DNA from: Bacteroides sp.
Lineage (GTDB): Bacteria > Bacteroidota > Bacteroidia > Bacteroidales > SM23-62
Length of the DNA stretch: 36,924 nt
Direction of reading: 5' to 3'
NCBI GenBank assembly: GCA_011053095.1
Contig: DRHS01000216.1
Location: 1-36,924 of the forward strand
Position 1 is the stretch's first letter; every line of letters starts with the position of its first letter. Made by a program: the position numbers and the translations under genes. This document shows, piece by piece, positions 17,591-26,378 of the stretch. The notes beneath the pieces were generated by a model, which made no database searches, was not told the origin of the DNA, and worked only from the letters and a program-made list of their open reading frames with translations.

Positions 17591-18880
17591 ATGATTGCTG
17601 ATTTACAGGAAGGAAAAAAGAAGCTGGCCGTGATCGGCCTGGGATATGTCGGATTGCCGATTGCACTCGAGCTGGCCCGGAAAGTAAAGGTCCTTGGTTT
17701 TGATATCCAGGATGACCGTGTGGAAATTATGAAACAGGGCAAAGACCCCAGTAATGAACTTCTGCCGGAGGATTTCGAAGGTTGCGATATTCAGTTTACC
17801 TCCAGGAAAGAGGATCTGAAGGATGCCAGTTTTTATATAGTGGCCGTCCCAACACCGATTGATGAACACAATCAACCCGACCTGGGTCCACTGCTGAGCG
17901 CCTGTGATACAGTTGGTGAGTTCCTCGACGAAGGAGACTACGTGGTATTTGAATCCACTGTCTACCCGGGATGCACCGAGGAAGATTGTGTCCCCTTGCT
18001 TGAACAGCGATCCGGACTAAAATACATTGAGCAGTTCAAAGTAGGATTTTCCCCCGAAAGAATAAACCCCGGTGACAAGGTACACACGCTGACTACAATT
18101 ACTAAGGTAACATCCGGATGCGATCCGGAATCAGCCGAATTAATTGCCCGCTTGTATGAGCTGATCATCACTGCCGGAGTCTACCGTGCAAGCTCAATTA
18201 AGGTTGCAGAGGCAGCAAAGATCATAGAAAATACACAGCGTGATATAAACATCGCCTTCATGAATGAATTGTCGATGATCTTTAATAAGATGGATATCAA
18301 CACTTTCGAAGTATTGGAGGCGGCAGGCACCAAATGGAATTTTCTTAATTTCTTTCCGGGTCTTGTTGGAGGACATTGCATAGGTGTTGATCCCTATTAT
18401 CTTGCTTTTAAATCCCGCACATTCGGACATCATGCCCGTATCATTAATTCCGGCAGGGATATCAATGACGGGATGGGTTCATGGGTAGCTAACCAGGGAC
18501 TGAAAAAACTGGTCAGTCTGAATAAGGATATACAGTCCTGCCGTGTACTGGTGATGGGTATGACCTTCAAGGAGAATGTAAGCGATATACGAAATTCCAA
18601 GGTCATTGATGTGGTCAATGAATTTAAGTCCTTCGGCACTAAAGTAGACGTTGTTGATCCAAATGCATCTTCAGAAGAGGTTATGAAAGAATACGGTATT
18701 GAACTCACCGCAGAACTCACTCCTCCATATGATGCTATCGTAGTTGCTGTCAATCACGATGAATATCTTGATCTGACTGAAGATTATTTTACATCCATAG
18801 CAGCTGAAGATGCTTTACTGATGGACATTAAAGGAATCTATCGAGGGAAAATCAATAAACTTATTTACTGGAGCCTGTAA
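17591..18880 (+). CDS. wbpA: UDP-GlcNAc/GalNAc C6 dehydrogenase (WbpA/TviB-like)
   Basis: This 429-residue UDP-glucose/GDP-mannose dehydrogenase family enzyme oxidises the C6 hydroxyl of a UDP-HexNAc to the acid in two NAD-dependent steps. Visible parts are LAVIGLGYVGLPIALELA (NAD binding), VAVPTPI, FESTVYPGCTEE, K210 in EAAKIIENTQRDINIAFMNE and the catalytic C263 in VGGHCIGVDPYYL. The C-terminal domain contains GMTFKENVSDIRNSK. The sequence is closer in style to TviB/WbpO/WbpA than to UDP-glucose dehydrogenases. In this operon it would make UDP-GlcNAcA, the entry step of the pathway. Its stop overlaps the galE start by one base (TAATG). Confidence 0.9.
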   Translation: MIADLQEGKKKLAVIGLGYVGLPIALELARKVKVLGFDIQDDRVEIMKQGKDPSNELLPEDFEGCDIQFTSRKEDLKDASFYIVAVPTPIDEHNQPDLGPLLSACDTVGEFLDEGDYVVFESTVYPGCTEEDCVPLLEQRSGLKYIEQFKVGFSPERINPGDKVHTLTTITKVTSGCDPESAELIARLYELIITAGVYRASSIKVAEAAKIIENTQRDINIAFMNELSMIFNKMDINTFEVLEAAGTKWNFLNFFPGLVGGHCIGVDPYYLAFKSRTFGHHARIINSGRDINDGMGSWVANQGLKKLVSLNKDIQSCRVLVMGMTFKENVSDIRNSKVIDVVNEFKSFGTKVDVVDPNASSEEVMKEYGIELTAELTPPYDAIVVAVNHDEYLDLTEDYFTSIAAEDALLMDIKGIYRGKINKLIYWSL

Positions 18881-19905
18881 TGAAAGATTTAATAGTTGTC
18901 ACCGGAGGTACCGGCTACATCGGCTCACATACAGCGGTTGAGTTGATGGAGGCAGGTTATGAAGTACTTATCATTGACAACCTTGCAAATTCACAGATAG
19001 AGGTTCTCGGGGGAATTGAAAAAATAACGGGTAAAAAGCCCCCTTTTGAGAAGCTTGACCTCCTTGACAGGAAGGGAGTTATGGATTGTTTCGACCGGTA
19101 TCCCGCAATAAAGGCTGTCATCCATTTTGCAGCTCACAAGGCGGTAAACGAATCGGTTGAAAAGCCTCTTATGTATTATGAAAACAATCTGCTTTCGCTT
19201 ATCAATCTGCTGAATGCCATGAAAGAACACGGTGTGAGGCATTTTGTCTTCTCCTCTTCCTGTACTGTTTACGGACAGCCCGATAAACTCCCGGTAACAG
19301 AGCAGTCACCCATTAAGAAGGCAAGCTCCCCCTATGGAAACACCAAGCAGATAGCAGAAGAGATCATTGAAGATTCCATTCTGTCAGGTGATCCGTTTGA
19401 TGCAATATCGCTTAGGTATTTTAATCCCGTCGGTGCGCATCCATCCGCATATATCGGGGAACTTCCCCTCGGTGTTCCCGCTAACCTTGTACCATTTATT
19501 ACACAGACTGCAATAGGCATAAGGGCGGAGCTCAGGGTTTTTGGAGACGACTACAATACGCCGGACGGATCTGCCATCAGGGATTATATCGATGTAGTTG
19601 ACCTGTCACGGGCACACGTAACATCAATCAAGCGCCTTATTTCCGGTAAAAACAAAAATGCACTCGAAGTTTTTAATCTTGGAACGGGGAAGGGACTATC
19701 GGTTCTCGAAATAATAAATGCATTCGTGAAGGCCACTGGAGTGGATATCAAATTCAGGGTTGAAGACCGCAGGGAGGGAGACGTTGAGCAGGTGTATGCA
19801 GACACAACACTCGCCAACAGGATTCTTGGGTGGAAAGCCAATACCACTCTCGAAGAAACCCTTCGCTCAGCCTGGAAATGGGAACAAAATTTACGAAATG
19901 GATAA
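18880..19905 (+). CDS. galE: UDP-glucose 4-epimerase
   Basis: This 341-residue extended SDR has VTGGTGYIGSHTAVELMEAG at the N-terminus, IHFAAHKAVNESVEKP at about 81-96, SSSCTVYGQP at about 125-134 and the catalytic pair Y152/K156 in SPYGNTK. The C-terminal part has RDYIDVVDL and GTGKGLSVLE. These are the usual GalE blocks. It interconverts UDP-Glc and UDP-Gal, and some members also act on N-acetylated forms, which would fit the neighbouring UDP-HexNAc genes. It overlaps the genes on both sides (1 and 8 bases). Confidence 0.93.
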   Translation: MKDLIVVTGGTGYIGSHTAVELMEAGYEVLIIDNLANSQIEVLGGIEKITGKKPPFEKLDLLDRKGVMDCFDRYPAIKAVIHFAAHKAVNESVEKPLMYYENNLLSLINLLNAMKEHGVRHFVFSSSCTVYGQPDKLPVTEQSPIKKASSPYGNTKQIAEEIIEDSILSGDPFDAISLRYFNPVGAHPSAYIGELPLGVPANLVPFITQTAIGIRAELRVFGDDYNTPDGSAIRDYIDVVDLSRAHVTSIKRLISGKNKNALEVFNLGTGKGLSVLEIINAFVKATGVDIKFRVEDRREGDVEQVYADTTLANRILGWKANTTLEETLRSAWKWEQNLRNG

Positions 19906-20953
19906 AACAATAATAATTACGGGAGGTGCAGGATTTATAGGTTCGCATGTGGTTAGGCTTTTTGCGACAAAGTACCCGGAATACCGGATTTTAAATCTCG
20001 ATGGACTGACCTATGCCGGCAACCTTGAGAACCTGAAAGACCTTGAAGGTCTTCCCAATTACACTTTTATCAAGGGAGATATTGTTGAGGAGGATTTCAT
20101 CAATAAATTGTTCGCCGAACAACAGCCGGATGCTGTTATTCATCTTGCAGCCGAATCACATGTAGACCGGTCCATACTTGATCCGCTTTCATTTATAAAT
20201 ACCAATATCATAGGTACGGTAAACCTCCTTAATGCCTGCCGAAGTATATGGAAAGACAATTTTGATGGAAAATTATTCTATCATATTTCTACCGATGAGG
20301 TTTATGGCTCGCTGGGAGAAGAAGGATTATTTGTTGAAACAACAGCCTATGATCCCCGCAGTCCATACTCTGCATCCAAGGCAAGCTCAGACCACCTGGT
20401 AAGAGCATACCACCATACCTATAAGCTTCCGGTTGTACTTACAAATTGCTCCAACAACTATGGTCCAAACCAGTTTCCTGAGAAACTGATCCCGCTGGCC
20501 ATCAATAATATCAAGAAAATGAAGGCGGTCCCCATTTACGGGAAAGGGGAAAACGTGAGAGACTGGCTCTATGTTGGTGACCATGCTGAAGCTATCGACC
20601 GTGTATTTCACAAAGGCAGCAATGGTGAAACCTACAATATCGGCGGCAACAATGAATGGATGAACATTGACCTTATCAGGCTGATGTGCAAGTTCATGGA
20701 TGAAAAGCTGGACCGTTCTCCGGGAACTTCTGAGGGACTCATTGAATTCGTGAAAGACCGCGCCGGACACGACCTGCGTTACGCCATTGATGCCGGTAAA
20801 ATCAAGGAGGACCTTGGATGGGAACCTACTGTGACCTTTGAGGAAGGCCTTGCCAGGACGGTGGACTGGTACCTTTCAAACCAGGAATGGCTCGAAAATG
20901 TCCTTTCGGGCGACTATTCCAAATATTACGATCAGCAGTACAAAGATCGTTAA
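19898..20953 (+). CDS. rfbB: dTDP-glucose 4,6-dehydratase
   Basis: This 351-residue extended SDR is started at the ATG at 19898 (MDKTIIITGGAGFIGSH), which overlaps galE by 8 bases. The longer frame from 19760 only reads galE in another frame. Diagnostic parts are the catalytic T132-D133-E134 in ISTDEVYGSLG, Y157xxxK161 in YSASKAS, CSNNYGPNQFPEKLIP and the GGNNEWMNIDL block. It makes dTDP-4-keto-6-deoxyglucose, a precursor of rhamnose and other deoxysugars. rfbA, rfbC and rfbD are not in the window. It is the last gene of the operon. Confidence 0.95.
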   Translation: MDKTIIITGGAGFIGSHVVRLFATKYPEYRILNLDGLTYAGNLENLKDLEGLPNYTFIKGDIVEEDFINKLFAEQQPDAVIHLAAESHVDRSILDPLSFINTNIIGTVNLLNACRSIWKDNFDGKLFYHISTDEVYGSLGEEGLFVETTAYDPRSPYSASKASSDHLVRAYHHTYKLPVVLTNCSNNYGPNQFPEKLIPLAINNIKKMKAVPIYGKGENVRDWLYVGDHAEAIDRVFHKGSNGETYNIGGNNEWMNIDLIRLMCKFMDEKLDRSPGTSEGLIEFVKDRAGHDLRYAIDAGKIKEDLGWEPTVTFEEGLARTVDWYLSNQEWLENVLSGDYSKYYDQQYKDR

Positions 20954-21100
20954 GTAAAGAGCAACCTGATTATACAGACAGGAAAATACCCAATGATATT
21001 ACTGTTTGTTAAAATTCATTCCCTCCCGAAGGGTAATATACCTGGGATTTTCTTTCAGAGTTGTGCTATTCATTAGATTCGTGAATGCATAGGGAAGGTT
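20954..21100. other. Convergent intergenic region, rfbB/glmS
   Basis: This 147-base gap has no gene. It holds a 7-base inverted repeat, ATATTAC (20996-21002) with GTAATAT (21033-21039), around a 30-base loop that itself contains a small CCCGAAGGG stem. It may help end both transcripts, but no strong terminator is evident. Confidence 0.25.
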
Positions 21101-22936
21101 TTACTCGACCGTGACAGATTTTGCCAGGTTACGGGGCTGGTCAACATCGCAGCCACGCAATACAGCAATATGGTAGGAAAGAAGCTGAAGGGGAACAACA
21201 GCCAGCAAAGAAGCAATCTTCTCATCAGCATGTGGAATCTCAAGTACATGGTCGGCCATTCCCTTGATAATCTCATCGCCCTCTGATACGATGGCAATTA
21301 CAATACCGTTTCGGGCTTTTACCTCCTGGATATTGCTTACAATTTTCTCATATGATTTATCCTTGACTGCGATTACAACCACCGGCATGTTCTGATCGAT
21401 AAGGGCAATGGGGCCATGCTTCATTTCTGCGGCAGGATAGCCTTCAGCATGTATGTAAGAAATTTCCTTTAATTTGAGTGCCCCCTCCAGTGCCACAGGG
21501 AAGAAATAACCTCGTCCGAGGTAAAGAAAGTTATTCGCCTTCTGGTAAAGTTCTGCAATCTCCTTGTATTTATCATTGAAGGTCAGCAGGTATTCCATCT
21601 TGGCAGGAATCTGATTCAGTTCGTCTAACAGTCCCTCAAAATCAGCTTCCGACAATACACCTTTCTTCTGCCCTATCAAAATTGCCATCATGGCAAGCAC
21701 CGTAACCTGGGCCGTGAATGCTTTAGTTGAAGCAACACCTATCTCGGGACCGGCATGAGTGTATACCCCCCCATCCGTTTCACGCGGTATACTGGATCCT
21801 ACCACATTACATATTCCCAGCACCAGTGCTCCAGCATCCTTGGCCAGCTGTATGGCTGCAAGGGTATCGGCGGTTTCTCCGCTCTGGCTGATGGCAATGA
21901 CTACATCGTCTTTGCCTATCAGTGGATTCCGGTACCGGAATTCACTGGCATATTCAACCTCAACAGGCAGTCTTGCAAGATCTTCAAAGAGGTATTCTCC
22001 TACCAGTCCGGCATGCCATGATGTACCGCAACCAATAATAATAATTCGATTTGCCGCCAACAGCCTCGGCATAATATCAAACAATCCTCCCAGGCGGAGG
22101 TCCTTTAAATCGGGACTGATCCTTCCCCGGAAGGTATCCTGAATTGATCGGGGCTGCTCAAATATTTCCTTGAGCATGAAATGTGTAAAGCCGTTTTTCT
22201 CAATGGCACCGATGTCCAGGTCAAGTTTGTGAACCTTGGGAACAAGGTTTTCATTCTTGATCGTTTTCAGGATCAGTTCATCTTTTTTTAGGATGGCAAC
22301 ATCATCATTATTGAGATAGATTACACTTTTTGTGTACTCAACTATGGGCGTGGCATCTGAAGCAAGAAAGTATTCGTCTTCGCCGATACCGATTACCAGT
22401 GGACTACCCTTCCTTGCTGCAATGAGTTTGTCCGGTTCATCCCGACAGATAATCACCAGTCCATATGCCCCGACGACTTTTGTGAGGGCAAGCCTTACAG
22501 CTACTTCAGCCGTAACCTTTCCTTTCAGATAGATATACTCAATAAGATTTGCCAGAACCTCAGTGTCTGTCTCACTTGAAAATGAATACCCCCTGTCGAT
22601 GAGTTTGCTTTTAAGTATGGAATAGTTCTCGATAATACCGTTGTGGATAATAACAAAGTGTCCATACTCAGATGTGTGAGGATGTGCATTTATATCGTTT
22701 GGCTCACCGTGGGTTGCCCAGCGTGTATGTCCGATACCAATTGTTCCTGAAATATCCTTGTCGGAAATATAGTTTTCAAGATCGGATACCTTGCCCTGCT
22801 TCTTGAATACTCTGAGGTCTTCATTAATGATGGAAATTCCCGCTGAATCGTACCCTCTGTATTCAAGCCTCTTCAGTCCATTTATCAGAATAGGGTATGC
22901 ATTTTTATTGCCTATGTATCCAATAATTCCACACAT
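21101..22936 (-). CDS. glmS: Glutamine-fructose-6-phosphate aminotransferase
   Basis: This enzyme makes glucosamine-6-phosphate, the first committed step to UDP-GlcNAc. The 611-residue protein starts MCGIIGYIG, with C2 as the glutaminase nucleophile after removal of methionine. The glutaminase domain shows GIGHTRWATHGEPN and a HNGIIENY block at about 90-100. Two sugar isomerase domains follow, with IIGCGTSWHAG, AISQSGETADTLAA and GRGYFFPVALEGALKLKE. The C-terminus ends KSVTVE as usual. Its start is directly adjacent to the DUF4270 stop, so both lie on one transcript. No glmS ribozyme is expected in this position and none is seen. It feeds the convergent UDP-GlcNAc-using operon. Confidence 0.97.
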   Translation of the reverse strand: MCGIIGYIGNKNAYPILINGLKRLEYRGYDSAGISIINEDLRVFKKQGKVSDLENYISDKDISGTIGIGHTRWATHGEPNDINAHPHTSEYGHFVIIHNGIIENYSILKSKLIDRGYSFSSETDTEVLANLIEYIYLKGKVTAEVAVRLALTKVVGAYGLVIICRDEPDKLIAARKGSPLVIGIGEDEYFLASDATPIVEYTKSVIYLNNDDVAILKKDELILKTIKNENLVPKVHKLDLDIGAIEKNGFTHFMLKEIFEQPRSIQDTFRGRISPDLKDLRLGGLFDIMPRLLAANRIIIIGCGTSWHAGLVGEYLFEDLARLPVEVEYASEFRYRNPLIGKDDVVIAISQSGETADTLAAIQLAKDAGALVLGICNVVGSSIPRETDGGVYTHAGPEIGVASTKAFTAQVTVLAMMAILIGQKKGVLSEADFEGLLDELNQIPAKMEYLLTFNDKYKEIAELYQKANNFLYLGRGYFFPVALEGALKLKEISYIHAEGYPAAEMKHGPIALIDQNMPVVVIAVKDKSYEKIVSNIQEVKARNGIVIAIVSEGDEIIKGMADHVLEIPHADEKIASLLAVVPLQLLSYHIAVLRGCDVDQPRNLAKSVTVE

Positions 22937-24226
22937 TTATAAAAGTGTATAAGTGATTTCCAGTCGTATACGCTTGCTGGCATCTCTGCTGTTCCAGCCA
23001 TATAGAGAGGATCTTTTTACTGTTCCCGCTGAATTACCTGCAATCAAAATCATACTCAGGTTCTCAACATCGCCGGCAAGAATGCTTTGCATCTGTACCT
23101 TTATGGTAAAAGAATATGTCCCGGACTCCCTTTCCAATGGACCCCCGGCACTCTCAGGATTAACCAGAAAGTCATAGGTCCTCGTATAAGTTCCGTCTTC
23201 ATTTATAAGATACATTTCTAGATGCTCGCAGAAGTCTTTGCTTTGCTGTTTAGTGAGATTTGTATCCGCTATTGGGATAATAAGCCTGGCTTCATTAATG
23301 GCAACTGGCATGGAATCAAGCCATTGTGTAAGTTCGGGAAATTGTATGACTGAGGTTACACCTCCCAAAGACTGCACAAAAATCATGGAGTCATTATCGG
23401 AACCGTTTTTAAGATATTCATCAAGGGGATAGCCGGCTACATCATGTGAAAACAGGGAGATCCTGCCGTTTCCACTGTTGGCCAGGGAATATTCCTGGGA
23501 AAGCTCATTTGCAGTATCATTATGGTAGTAAAACATTAGCCGGTTTTCTCCCAAATCAAAATTTACCCCGAATATACCACCCTCATCTGCTGCATCATCA
23601 GTTGTATAATACAAACCCTTAATAAGCTCCTGAAAATAAACCCGGTTGCTGAGTATGGAATCATCAGCTGTAAGAAATTTATCGATAAACTCCTGGTCTG
23701 TTATATTGATCTTCACAAGCGTATCGGTATAGGATAAAGCAGCCGAGCCAATCGGGGGCTCCTTGTACTTCCCGCTGATATCCCAGTTTGAATAATATGA
23801 AGAATCGAATTGTATGGATTCCAGGAATTCGTGCAGGTGAAACTGCATGGGCAGGGAACCCTCACCAATGTACTCCTGCCATTCAAAAAAAAAGATTACC
23901 GAATCAGCCACGGGATTAGGACCAAATGAGCCGCTGCTGGAGGAGCTGGTAATTGTAGTGACCATGCTGGCATTGGAGCCTCCGTAAAATTGATCCAAAA
24001 TATTGCCAATCAAATATTTTTCTCTGAAACCTGCCCGAATGGAATCCCCTGATTTTGTATAACCATGAGTAACTTCAATAGAATCAAAGTAGACAGTAAA
24101 ATCATCTCCGCTGGGCAACAGTTCTCGTCCGATAAAATCAGGCTTTTCCTCACAAGCTGAAAGCAGGGTGAAAAACAATAATAATACAGATATATAAAAA
24201 GGGGGGTGTTTCTTAGTCCTCATCAA
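22937..24226 (-). CDS. DUF4270 family lipoprotein
   Basis: This 429-residue protein has a lipoprotein signal (MMRTKK, hydrophobic core, lipobox ending LLSAC at about 25). The DUF4270 opening follows: EKPDFIGRELLPSGDDFTVYFDS, then a GDSIRAG...YLIGNILDQFYG block. The rest is beta-rich and serine/threonine-containing, as in other members. The function of this Bacteroidota family is not established. It overlaps the GT5-like gene by 14 bases at its start and abuts glmS at its end. Gene order GT5-like, DUF4270, glmS is, as far as I recall, recurrent in Bacteroidota. Confidence 0.88.
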   Translation of the reverse strand: MMRTKKHPPFYISVLLLFFTLLSACEEKPDFIGRELLPSGDDFTVYFDSIEVTHGYTKSGDSIRAGFREKYLIGNILDQFYGGSNASMVTTITSSSSSGSFGPNPVADSVIFFFEWQEYIGEGSLPMQFHLHEFLESIQFDSSYYSNWDISGKYKEPPIGSAALSYTDTLVKINITDQEFIDKFLTADDSILSNRVYFQELIKGLYYTTDDAADEGGIFGVNFDLGENRLMFYYHNDTANELSQEYSLANSGNGRISLFSHDVAGYPLDEYLKNGSDNDSMIFVQSLGGVTSVIQFPELTQWLDSMPVAINEARLIIPIADTNLTKQQSKDFCEHLEMYLINEDGTYTRTYDFLVNPESAGGPLERESGTYSFTIKVQMQSILAGDVENLSMILIAGNSAGTVKRSSLYGWNSRDASKRIRLEITYTLL

Positions 24227-25037
24227 CCTTGTTCATTAATATTTCATCATAGAAATCCGAGTAGGCATCTATATACTCTTCTTCATCCTTGTAATCAAGA
24301 ACGGGCTTCTTGATGGTTTTGATATATTTCTGAACAGATTTATTGATCTCGGTGCTACCAATTATGGCCGCGTCTGACATATCAAGTGCAATCCTTGTCA
24401 GATTCTCAAAACTGGGCAGAGCCAGTGCCTCAACATCACTATCCTGTATTCCATCCATCAGAAGCTTCTTATTGAAGTCCTTACGCAGCGGCTTGTCAAA
24501 TTCATCATTGTACACTGAATAGACGATCTTGGATTTATTATAAAGTGGATCGTCACTATATGTACGCTTCAGATAAAGTGGTATGAGCGATGTTATCCAT
24601 CCGTGACAATGCACAATATCAGGTGACCATCGAAGCTTTCGAACGGTTTCAAGAACTCCACGTGCAAAAAAGATAGCCCGTTCATCATTGTCTTCGAAGA
24701 ACTCATCCTTGTCATTTTTAAAAACATGCTTGCGATGAAAATAATCTTCGTTGTCAATGAAATATACCTGCATTCTTGCTGACTGTATTGAAGCAACCTT
24801 AATGATAAGAGGATGATCTGTATCATCAATGATCAGATTCATTCCGGAGAGTCTTATCACTTCATGCAGCTGGTTCCTCCTTTCATTGATAGACCCGTAT
24901 TTGGGCATAAAGGTTCTTATTTCACGACCTTTCTCCTGAATACCCTGTGGAAGGTATCGTCCAATATTAGACATTTCTGATTCCGGGAGGTAAGGAGTGA
25001 TTTCCTGGGATATGAACAAAATTTTTGCTTGCTTCAT
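24213..25037 (-). CDS. GT5-like protein, starch-synthase N-terminal domain only
   Basis: This 274-residue protein has the look of the GT5 (glycogen/starch synthase) catalytic N-terminal domain: KILFISQEITPYLPESEMSN, IRTFMPKYGSINERR, VYFIDNEDYFHRKHVF and PDIVHCHGWITSLIPLYLK. Full synthases are about 470-500 residues and have a second GT1-type domain with the ADP-glucose site. That domain is absent here, so glycogen synthesis is doubtful. I start it at the ATG at 25037 (MKQAKILF). The ATG at 25061 lies inside a perfect minus-strand -7 element and so would be upstream of the transcript. Its place with DUF4270 and glmS hints at an envelope-sugar role, which is inference. Confidence 0.8.
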   Translation of the reverse strand: MKQAKILFISQEITPYLPESEMSNIGRYLPQGIQEKGREIRTFMPKYGSINERRNQLHEVIRLSGMNLIIDDTDHPLIIKVASIQSARMQVYFIDNEDYFHRKHVFKNDKDEFFEDNDERAIFFARGVLETVRKLRWSPDIVHCHGWITSLIPLYLKRTYSDDPLYNKSKIVYSVYNDEFDKPLRKDFNKKLLMDGIQDSDVEALALPSFENLTRIALDMSDAAIIGSTEINKSVQKYIKTIKKPVLDYKDEEEYIDAYSDFYDEILMNKVDED

Positions 25038-25058
25038 AACTTTTCGAAAATTGCCATG

Positions 25059-25066
25059 CAAAATTA
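25059..25066 (-). promoter_or_regulatory. Putative -7 element (TAATTTTG) of GT5-DUF4270-glmS
   Basis: An exact TAnnTTTG match on the minus strand. It overlaps the upstream ATG at 25061 and lies 21 bases before the ATG at 25037, which decides the start of the GT5-like gene. No clear -33 box was found. Confidence 0.5.
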
Positions 25067-25134
25067 CTAAAATTTCTTTACTTCTTGCACTTATAAACAG
25101 CTTATTAACAGAGGAGTCTTCTGGCTATTCTGTA

Positions 25135-25142
25135 TATATTTG
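25135..25142 (+). promoter_or_regulatory. Putative panC -7 element (TATATTTG)
   Basis: An exact TAnnTTTG match 17 bases before the TTG start of panC. Transcription would begin close to the start codon, leaving a short leader of roughly 10-12 bases. Confidence 0.5.
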
Positions 25143-25159
25143 CAGCAACGAATGAAAAC

Positions 25160-26005
25160 TTGAGACTCGTACACAACATTTCTGAGGTGAATTCCCTGAT
25201 AAAGGACCTGAAAGGAAAGGGAGTATTTATGGGACTTGTCCCTACCATGGGCTCTCTTCATGAAGGCCATATATCACTGGTTGAAAAATCTACCTCGCAG
25301 AACGGGATTACAGCAGTCAGTATTTTTGTAAACCCTACACAATTTAATGAGAAACAGGACTTTGAGTCCTATCCACGAAACCTGGATGATGATCTGGATA
25401 TACTTGCCAGATTCCCGGTTGATATTGTTTTCGCCCCCCCTGCTAAAGAGATCTATCCCAAACCTGATACCAGGGTTTTTGATTTCGGGGGACTCGATCG
25501 TATTATGGAGGGAGAACACCGTCCCGGGCATTTCAACGGAGTTGCCCAGGTGGTTAGCAGATTTTTTGAAATTATTACACCCGACAGGGCATATTTTGGG
25601 GAAAAAGACTTCCAGCAAATGGTAATTATCCGGAAAATGGTTCTGGATCTGAAGTCCTCCGTCCGGATTATCGGATGTCCAATTATCAGGGAGGAGAATG
25701 GACTGGCGATGAGTTCCAGAAACAGACTGCTATCTGCCGGGGAAAGAAATTCAGCAGCCAGAATACATAAAGCCCTGACCCTTGCTAAAGAGAAGGCCGG
25801 TGAAGTTGAGATACCCCGGCTTATTGAGCAAACCATACAATTCCTGCATGAGGATCCCCGTCTGAAAACAGAATATTTTGAAATTATCGATGACCAGAAT
25901 CTGAAACCCCTGTCCCATTGGTCCTCCGCAGGGGGAAAAAGGGCTTGTATTGCTGTAAAAATCGGCAATGTCAGACTAATAGATAATATGGATTTTTCTT
26001 TTTAA
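25160..26005 (+). CDS. panC: Pantothenate synthetase
   Basis: This enzyme joins pantoate and beta-alanine to make pantothenate, using ATP. The 281-residue protein has PTMGSLHEGHISLV with H34 and H37 of the HxGH nucleotide site, FVNPTQFNEKQDFESYPR, AYFGEKDFQQ and MSSRNRLLS, the KMSKS-like block. The start is TTG at 25160: the nearby ATG at 25152 hits a stop after three codons. The TTG gives RLVHNISEV, which lines up with family N-termini. It is followed by panD after 12 bases, so adjacent genes make and use beta-alanine. Confidence 0.95.
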   Translation: MRLVHNISEVNSLIKDLKGKGVFMGLVPTMGSLHEGHISLVEKSTSQNGITAVSIFVNPTQFNEKQDFESYPRNLDDDLDILARFPVDIVFAPPAKEIYPKPDTRVFDFGGLDRIMEGEHRPGHFNGVAQVVSRFFEIITPDRAYFGEKDFQQMVIIRKMVLDLKSSVRIIGCPIIREENGLAMSSRNRLLSAGERNSAARIHKALTLAKEKAGEVEIPRLIEQTIQFLHEDPRLKTEYFEIIDDQNLKPLSHWSSAGGKRACIAVKIGNVRLIDNMDFSF

Positions 26006-26010
26006 CTTTG
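26003..26010 (+). promoter_or_regulatory. Putative internal panD -7 element (TAACTTTG)
   Basis: An exact TAnnTTTG match overlapping the panC stop, only 7 bases before the panD ATG. If used, the panD message would be almost leaderless. It may be chance, since panD can also be read from the panC promoter. Confidence 0.35.
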
Positions 26011-26017
26011 CAGCGCG

Positions 26018-26371
26018 ATGAATATTGAGGTAGTAAAATCAAAGATCCATATGTGCACGGTAACGGAGGCAAATCTCCATTACGTGGGTAGCATTACTAT
26101 TGATGAAGACCTGATGAATGCTGCAAATTTAGTTGCTGGGGAAAAAGTCCAGATCGTCAATATTAACAATGGCGAGAGACTTGAAACATATGTTATCACC
26201 GGAGAACGAGGTACGGGTGAGATTTGCATGAACGGACCTGCAGCAAGAAAAGTTGCCGTTGGTGATATTATAATCATCATATCTTACGCTTCCATGGATT
26301 TTGAAGAAGCGAAATCCTTCGAACCAACCATTATTTTCCCGGATACGGCTACCAACAAACCTGTCAATTAA
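26018..26371 (+). CDS. panD: Aspartate 1-decarboxylase precursor
   Basis: This enzyme decarboxylates aspartate to beta-alanine for pantothenate. The 117-residue proenzyme has the cleavage site G24-S25 (HYVGSITID), where serine becomes the pyruvoyl cofactor. K9 ([13 protein letters not shown]), the [19 protein letters not shown] block and [12 protein letters not shown] are typical. Length is normal. It sits between panC and a membrane-protein gene that starts 7 bases after its stop. Confidence 0.96.
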   Translation: MNIEVVKSKIHMCTVTEANLHYVGSITIDEDLMNAANLVAGEKVQIVNINNGERLETYVITGERGTGEICMNGPAARKVAVGDIIIIISYASMDFEEAKSFEPTIIFPDTATNKPVN

Positions 26372-26378
26372 TTCCTGC

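Noticed and set aside
19760-19897. N-terminal extension of RfbB
   Set aside because: The sequence is galE read in another frame; the ATG at 19898 starts directly at the Rossmann motif.
14924-20953. Complete O-antigen or capsule locus
   Set aside because: No glycosyltransferase, flippase or polymerase gene is present; only sugar-nucleotide enzymes are encoded.
20954-21100. Possible glmS ribozyme or riboswitch
   Set aside because: The region is downstream of glmS (minus strand), not in its leader, and shows no matching structure.
26301-26378. ATG start of the UPF0104 membrane protein inside panD
   Set aside because: The extra residues are panD in another frame and delay the first membrane segment.
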